A stretch of 10,185 bases of DNA from an uncultured Erysipelotrichaceae bacterium (GTDB lineage: Bacteria > Bacillota_I > Bacilli_A > RFN20 > CAG-826): the NCBI GenBank assembly GCA_947303755.1, contig CAMYZF010000040.1, forward strand, positions 1 through 10,185, written 5' to 3'. The notes below the pieces were generated by a model that worked only from the letters and a program-made list of their open reading frames with translations, was not told the DNA's origin and searched no databases. Every line of letters starts with the position of its first letter. The first letter of the stretch is position 1. Positions 6,202 to 10,185 of the stretch are shown one piece after another. The translations under genes were made by a program, and so were the position numbers.

Positions 6202-7299
6202 ATGAAAAGATTACGAGTTCTATCCTTGTTACCTGCTCTTCTTTTAGCGTCCTGCTCAAAAGTTGATTATTCAGGAACATACGAATTTAGATTAGGTAAG
6301 ACTGATGGAAGCCATTTAGCAGTTTCCGCTACGTTGACTAACGACGATTATCAAGTTGAAGGCACAAAGAAGATGTCTATCACTGCAGATTTAGGTGCAG
6401 AGATGTCTCCAACCGCCATTATTGAACAATATGGAGAAGAATTTCCACTTCTTGAACCATTTATCGATATCGTCACCGATGAAATCGCAGGCATAAAAGA
6501 AATTCCTTTGTACTACAGTGTGCTTAACCAAAAAGACGCAAAACGCGGTTATAAATTATCACTTGGCTCAGATTTTGCTGTGCAAAAAGTTGCAGAGCTC
6601 AAAGAAAAATATCCGATAGTTAAAGAGTTATTGGACCTTTTCGATATCGATGAAACCAGATTCCGTTTAGAGCCAGAAATAGTCCGCTACTATGTAGGAG
6701 CGTATGTTGACTCTAAAACTCTTACATTTGAAATGCCGGTTTCTTTGGAAGATTTAGAAATGCAAAAATTCTGGTACGGAAAATCTAATAAGATCACCAA
6801 TGATTATGTTAGTCGACTCCCTGGCGCTCAAGGCGATGAAAGATTTGGAACTCATCCAAAAGTCGTAACCGATGTTCAAGGAAAAGTCACCAGCAGTGAA
6901 GTTGAAGAAACAAACAAGCTTTTTGAAAAAGAATTCTCGAACACTCCAATCGTTGATGAAGGTGGCAACAAAATTGCCGTCTTAGCCCAAGATGAAGTCG
7001 AGGGTAAAAAAGTTTTAAGATGTCATTTAACTTCAACAGATACAGAAATAACTTATCCACACTTAGTAGAGGGATTTGTCTATACAAGAGTCAAGTATGG
7101 AAAATATGAACACAAACAAGCAATCAAATTCAAAGTAAGTGCTGACGGCTCAGCCGTTGTTGCTAACAACGACAAAACCGGAAGAGATGAAGGATTTATC
7201 GATGATAATGATACTGAATTTAGATTCATAGATACCATTCAAGCCCCTTATGAATTCCGCGATTTCCACACTGTTAACGTAGGATTAACTAAGATTTAA
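6202..7299 (+). CDS. Lipoprotein C, ABC-transporter-associated lipoprotein of unknown function
   Basis: A 365-residue predicted lipoprotein. The signal has KRLR, a leucine-rich core and the lipobox LASC with Cys18, then SKVDYSG. The mature protein begins with a GTYEFRLG segment and alternating polar strands, reminiscent of small-barrel ligand-binding proteins, but I cannot assign a family. A helical, charged middle and a polar C-terminal part follow, with no other membrane segment. The chosen start is the ATG at 6202, which has AAAGGA 9 bases upstream. The frame stays open 72 bases further to a TTG at 6130, but that codon lies inside the fakA terminator, upstream of the TATAAT, and would bury the signal peptide. 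It leads the operon, and the first ATPase gene follows after 1 base, so it probably works with the ABC system as a partner or substrate-side protein (inference). Confidence 0.88.
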   Translation: MKRLRVLSLLPALLLASCSKVDYSGTYEFRLGKTDGSHLAVSATLTNDDYQVEGTKKMSITADLGAEMSPTAIIEQYGEEFPLLEPFIDIVTDEIAGIKEIPLYYSVLNQKDAKRGYKLSLGSDFAVQKVAELKEKYPIVKELLDLFDIDETRFRLEPEIVRYYVGAYVDSKTLTFEMPVSLEDLEMQKFWYGKSNKITNDYVSRLPGAQGDERFGTHPKVVTDVQGKVTSSEVEETNKLFEKEFSNTPIVDEGGNKIAVLAQDEVEGKKVLRCHLTSTDTEITYPHLVEGFVYTRVKYGKYEHKQAIKFKVSADGSAVVANNDKTGRDEGFIDDNDTEFRFIDTIQAPYEFRDFHTVNVGLTKI

Positions 7300-7300
7300 T

Positions 7301-8251
7301 ATGCCAGATAAAGACGAATTAATTATTGACGTAAATCATCTCACTAAAGACTATGGCTATGGTCGTGGTGTTTTCGATGTATCTATTCAAGTTCATAGAG
7401 GTGAATGTTATGGATACTTAGGCCCAAATGGAGCAGGAAAATCCACAACTATTAGACATATCATGGGTTTTTCGAAACCTATGAAAGGTTCGGTTAAATT
7501 ATTTGGTATCGATACTTTCGGTCATACAGATGAAATCCTAGATCGAGTTGGTTATCTTCCTGGCGAACCATCAATCCCACAGGGATTAAATGGATGGGGA
7601 TTCATCAAAATGATGCAAGGAATGCGCAAGGAAGTTAACGAAGAAAGACTCAAATATCTTTTAGATTTGTTTAAGCTTGATCCGTCTCCAATGGTTAAGG
7701 AAATGTCTCTAGGAGACAAACGTAAATTGGCGGTTGTTGCCGCGTTTATGAACGACCCAGACATCTTGATTCTTGATGAACCAACCAGCGGTCTAGATCC
7801 ATTAATGCAGCAAATCTTCATCAAATTCATTATTAATGAAAAGAAGAGAGGTAAAACAATTTTACTTTCTTCTCACATCTTCGCGGAAGTTGAAGCGACA
7901 TGCGATAAGGTTTCAATCATCAAAGATGGAAAACACGTTTCTTCATTTAACGCGGCAGATCTAAAGAAGATTGACACAAAGGTTTATATTCTACGCTTCA
8001 AAGACAAAGAGAATATGGATAAATATATCTCCAGTTGCCCGTTTGAAGTGGTGGAGAATATTCCAGAAAGATTAACTTTGACAATTAAATTCCAAACCAA
8101 GGATTATCAGAAATTTATTTCTTCGGTCATGGGCATTAAATTACATACGTTTGCAGAAAGACCATTCACTCTTCAGGATTATTTCATGTCCTTTTATAAA
8201 GAAGAGAAAACATTTGGTGGTCTTGGTGGCGTTGTAGGAAATGAGAAATAA
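7301..8251 (+). CDS. ABC transporter ATP-binding protein 1 (ABC-2/BcrA-like)
   Basis: A 316-residue ATPase that would power an ABC-2 type transporter from the cytoplasmic side. Visible elements: Walker A GPNGAGKST (Lys47), the GYLPGE segment at the Q-loop position, a degenerate signature MSLGDKRK (135-142) in place of LSGGQ, Walker B LILDEP (Asp159, Glu160), the D-loop SGLDP and the H-loop His192. All catalytic residues are present. The last 90 or so residues form the accessory C-terminal domain common in exporter ATPases of this group. The signature without SGG is usual among BcrA-like proteins. It sits 1 base after lipoprotein C and 2 bases before a second ATPase of similar length that shares the RHIMGF, YLPGE and GLDPLM segments, so the two are tandem paralogues. 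The Shine-Dalgarno sequence is weak, so translation probably depends on coupling. The substrate is not evident. Confidence 0.93.
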   Translation: MPDKDELIIDVNHLTKDYGYGRGVFDVSIQVHRGECYGYLGPNGAGKSTTIRHIMGFSKPMKGSVKLFGIDTFGHTDEILDRVGYLPGEPSIPQGLNGWGFIKMMQGMRKEVNEERLKYLLDLFKLDPSPMVKEMSLGDKRKLAVVAAFMNDPDILILDEPTSGLDPLMQQIFIKFIINEKKRGKTILLSSHIFAEVEATCDKVSIIKDGKHVSSFNAADLKKIDTKVYILRFKDKENMDKYISSCPFEVVENIPERLTLTIKFQTKDYQKFISSVMGIKLHTFAERPFTLQDYFMSFYKEEKTFGGLGGVVGNEK

Positions 8252-8253
8252 TT

Positions 8254-9216
8254 ATGATTGAGAAAGAATTATTCAAACACGCGCCAAAACTAGCGAACTT
8301 CAAAGAAGAAGAAATCGAAATTGAAGTCAATCATATCGTAAAAGATTACGGAAACAATCGTGGTTTATTTGATATATCTTTCGTTGTTCCTAAAGGAAAA
8401 ACATTTGGATATTGCGGCACAAATGGTGCAGGTAAGACTACAACTATAAGACACATCATGGGCTTTTTAAAACCCGATAGTGGTTTTGTGAAAGTTAAAG
8501 GTTTAGATGCTTGGAAACAATCTGAAGAAATTAAAAAATATATTGGTTATCTTCCGGGCGAAATTGCCTTCTCACCCCTTGAGACTGGTAGTGATTTCTT
8601 AAAAGCCCAAGCAGAACTCTTAGATTTAAGCGATATGTCTAAGGCTGAAAGAATGATTAACATTCTTCAATTAGACCCAACCGCAAACCTTAAACGCATG
8701 TCCAAAGGCATGAAACAAAAGACAGCGTTAGTCGCGGCCTTCATGCATTCTCCAGAAATCATCTTATTAGATGAACCAACAACCGGTCTAGATCCTCTTA
8801 TGAGAGATGCGTTTATCAATCTCATAAAAGAAGAGAAAGCTCGTGGGGCGACAATCATCATGTCAAACCATATGTTTGATGAACTTGAAGAAACATGTGA
8901 TTATGTCGGATTCATCAAAGATGGCAAGATTGTGGATATTGTTGATCTAGAAGAGATACATAATAGGCCGTATCGAGAATATCAAATAACCTTTGAATCT
9001 AAAAAAGACTTCGAAGCGGTGGACGCGAGTCCGGTTGAAATCTTAGAGAAGCGGCCCGAGACATTAACTTACGTGGTAAGAGTACCGAATGAAAAGATCG
9101 ATGGAATGTTCAGGGAACTACACAAATTCAAGGTCACTCTTATAAAAGAGATTCAATACACATTAGAAAAATACTTCATGGAAAACATTGCGAAAGGAGA
9201 AGAAAAAGATGAATAA
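8254..9216 (+). CDS. ABC transporter ATP-binding protein 2 (ABC-2/BcrA-like)
   Basis: A 320-residue ABC ATPase, paralogous to the one before it. It has a short N-terminal extension (about 22 residues, rich in Lys and Glu), then Walker A GTNGAGKTT (Lys61), GYLPGE, the signature MSKGMKQK (149-156), Walker B ILLDEP (Asp173, Glu174), TGLDP and the H-loop His206. All catalytic residues are kept, so both ATPases should hydrolyse ATP. The C-terminal accessory domain also matches: EILEKRPETL here, EVVENIPERL in ATPase 1. Two different ATPases in tandem with a permease suggest a heteromeric transporter, or two half-systems sharing an operon. The gene starts 2 bases after the previous stop and its end overlaps the permease gene by 8 bases. 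Confidence 0.93.
   Translation: MIEKELFKHAPKLANFKEEEIEIEVNHIVKDYGNNRGLFDISFVVPKGKTFGYCGTNGAGKTTTIRHIMGFLKPDSGFVKVKGLDAWKQSEEIKKYIGYLPGEIAFSPLETGSDFLKAQAELLDLSDMSKAERMINILQLDPTANLKRMSKGMKQKTALVAAFMHSPEIILLDEPTTGLDPLMRDAFINLIKEEKARGATIIMSNHMFDELEETCDYVGFIKDGKIVDIVDLEEIHNRPYREYQITFESKKDFEAVDASPVEILEKRPETLTYVVRVPNEKIDGMFRELHKFKVTLIKEIQYTLEKYFMENIAKGEEKDE
9194..9199 (+). promoter_or_regulatory. Shine-Dalgarno that sets the permease start
   Basis: AAGGAG lies 9 bases before the ATG at 9209, inside the end of the ATPase 2 gene. It favours that ATG over the in-frame TTG at 9188, which has no comparable site. Confidence 0.75.
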
Positions 9217-10183
9217 ATTAGCGAGAAAAGAAATTATATCTAAACCACTTTTCAAACAATCCATAAAATCCAACTTTCTTTTATGGCTTATCCTTTCGTT
9301 GGGAAGTATGGGCATCTTTGTTCTTATTAATTTAGTTGTGGGCACAAGAACCATCTTCTCAAACATCGATATGAACTCTGTTCAAGCCTACGTTAAAGAT
9401 GAAGGTTTGAATTGGCTTCAAATCCTTGGTCTTCTTGAACAGATGGGATTCTCTTTAAGTAGAATTCAAACCATGTCTCAAATTGACCTTAACTCTGTTA
9501 TGAACGATCTTGTTTACAAGATTGCTGGTGTTTTACTTCCAATGATTTACGTCATGATCACTTGTAACAAGTTAATCGCCTCACAAGTTAGCGATGGTTC
9601 AATGGCGTATATTTTATCCACTCCAACAAACCGTAAAACAGTTGTGAGAACTCAGTATTTGTTTATGATCGCCTCACTTGTTGCGATGTATTTAATTATC
9701 ACCATTGGCGCATACGCTTCTGGTGCAGTAGGTTATTTTATAACCAAACCAAACAATATTAACTTTGGAACATTTACCTTACGAACTCTTCTATATTGCT
9801 TAGGATCGTTTATGGCGATGTTCGCATTAACCGGTATTTGCTTTGGAGCATCTTGCTGGTTTAACAAATCCAACAATTCGACAGCCGTTGGTGGTGGAGC
9901 TTGTGTCTTAGCCTTCCTTTGCTGTATTTTAGGACTCTTTGGTAACAAAGTATTCGTTTCCGTAGGTGTTGGCGTCCAAGCTATGAGCGTCTTCAACTAT
10001 TTAACCATTTACACTTTAATCGATACTGAATCGATGAGTAATTTCGCTAAATACGTTACAGGCGCATATGGTGGAGTTATGTCCATCTCCTGGTTATGGG
10101 AAATCGGCATCCTATTTGCAATAGGCGTCACCTTAACCTTTGTTGGTGGATTTAGATTTATTAAAAAAGACTTACCACTTTAA
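9209..10183 (+). CDS. ABC-2 type transporter permease
   Basis: A 324-residue integral membrane protein, the likely channel for the two ATPases upstream. About six membrane segments are visible, near residues 23-45, 105-123, 150-178, 194-217, 228-248 and 296-317, with a long loop between the first two. Between segments 2 and 3 is a DGSMAYILSTPTNRKTVV stretch, the cytoplasmic coupling region typical of ABC-2 permeases (the SxPxxR pattern). This fits the ABC2_membrane_2-like group. The start is the ATG at 9209, supported by AAGGAG 9 bases upstream, and the gene overlaps the ATPase 2 stop by 8 bases, so coupled translation is likely. The reading frame ends at TAA (10181-10183), 2 bases before the window edge. 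A further operon gene could begin at once, as 1-2 base gaps are common here; a second permease would suit two ATPases. Confidence 0.92.
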   Translation: MNKLARKEIISKPLFKQSIKSNFLLWLILSLGSMGIFVLINLVVGTRTIFSNIDMNSVQAYVKDEGLNWLQILGLLEQMGFSLSRIQTMSQIDLNSVMNDLVYKIAGVLLPMIYVMITCNKLIASQVSDGSMAYILSTPTNRKTVVRTQYLFMIASLVAMYLIITIGAYASGAVGYFITKPNNINFGTFTLRTLLYCLGSFMAMFALTGICFGASCWFNKSNNSTAVGGGACVLAFLCCILGLFGNKVFVSVGVGVQAMSVFNYLTIYTLIDTESMSNFAKYVTGAYGGVMSISWLWEIGILFAIGVTLTFVGGFRFIKKDLPL

Positions 10184-10185
10184 TA

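Noticed and set aside
7703..7726. ABC ATPase 1 as an inactive ATPase because the signature lacks SGG
   Set aside because: S-x-G signatures of this type are normal in BcrA/ABC-2 ATPases, and Walker A, Walker B Glu and H-loop His are all present.
9188..9208. Upstream TTG start for the permease
   Set aside because: The ATG at 9209 has a well-placed AAGGAG, while the TTG has none.

Overview
The window looks like a chromosomal segment of a low-GC, Gram-positive-type bacterium of the Bacillota (class Bacilli). The signs are AT-rich codons, strong AGGAGG-type ribosome binding sites, three lipobox lipoproteins and a DegV/FakA fatty-acid kinase pair. All ten visible stop codons are TAA or TAG and none is TGA. 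The tryptophan codons checked are TGG and no gene is broken by TGA, so the code appears standard. The style would fit an Erysipelotrichales, RF39 or Acholeplasma-like lineage, but that placement is a guess.

Layout: (1) Bases 2-55 are the last codons of an unidentified rightward gene. A hairpin at 59-86 can terminate transcription from both sides. (2) Bases 100-3396 form a leftward operon read in the order tetR-family regulator (3396-2836), lipoprotein A (2826-1459), lipoprotein B (1446-100). At both junctions the TAG stop codon of the upstream gene lies inside the Shine-Dalgarno TAGGAGG of the next, so the three are probably translationally coupled. (3) Bases 3397-3510 are a divergent control region with three copies of an AATAGGCA element, two of which form an inverted repeat, and a 10-base direct repeat. 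These overlap the likely promoters on both sides. (4) Bases 3511-6092 hold a rightward two-gene operon: a DegV/FakB-type fatty-acid-binding protein and a full-length FakA-type fatty acid kinase, closed by a terminator at 6100-6140. (5) Bases 6202-10183 start a second rightward operon, with a perfect TATAAT at 6163-6168, encoding a lipoprotein, two tandem paralogous ABC ATPases and an ABC-2 type permease. The window ends 2 bases after the permease stop, so the operon may continue.

How it fits together: FakB-type proteins carry a fatty acid to FakA, which phosphorylates it to an acyl-phosphate for phospholipid synthesis. The TetR-family regulator sits divergently with candidate operators touching both promoters, so it may control its own operon and the fatty acid kinase genes, possibly sensing a fatty acid or acyl derivative (inference). 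The two large lipoproteins made with the regulator match no family I recognise. They share general architecture and are probably distant paralogues. The downstream ABC operon appears to be a separate exporter-type system with its own surface lipoprotein. No mobile element, CRISPR array, tRNA or rRNA was seen, and no gene-free stretch exceeds about 115 bases.
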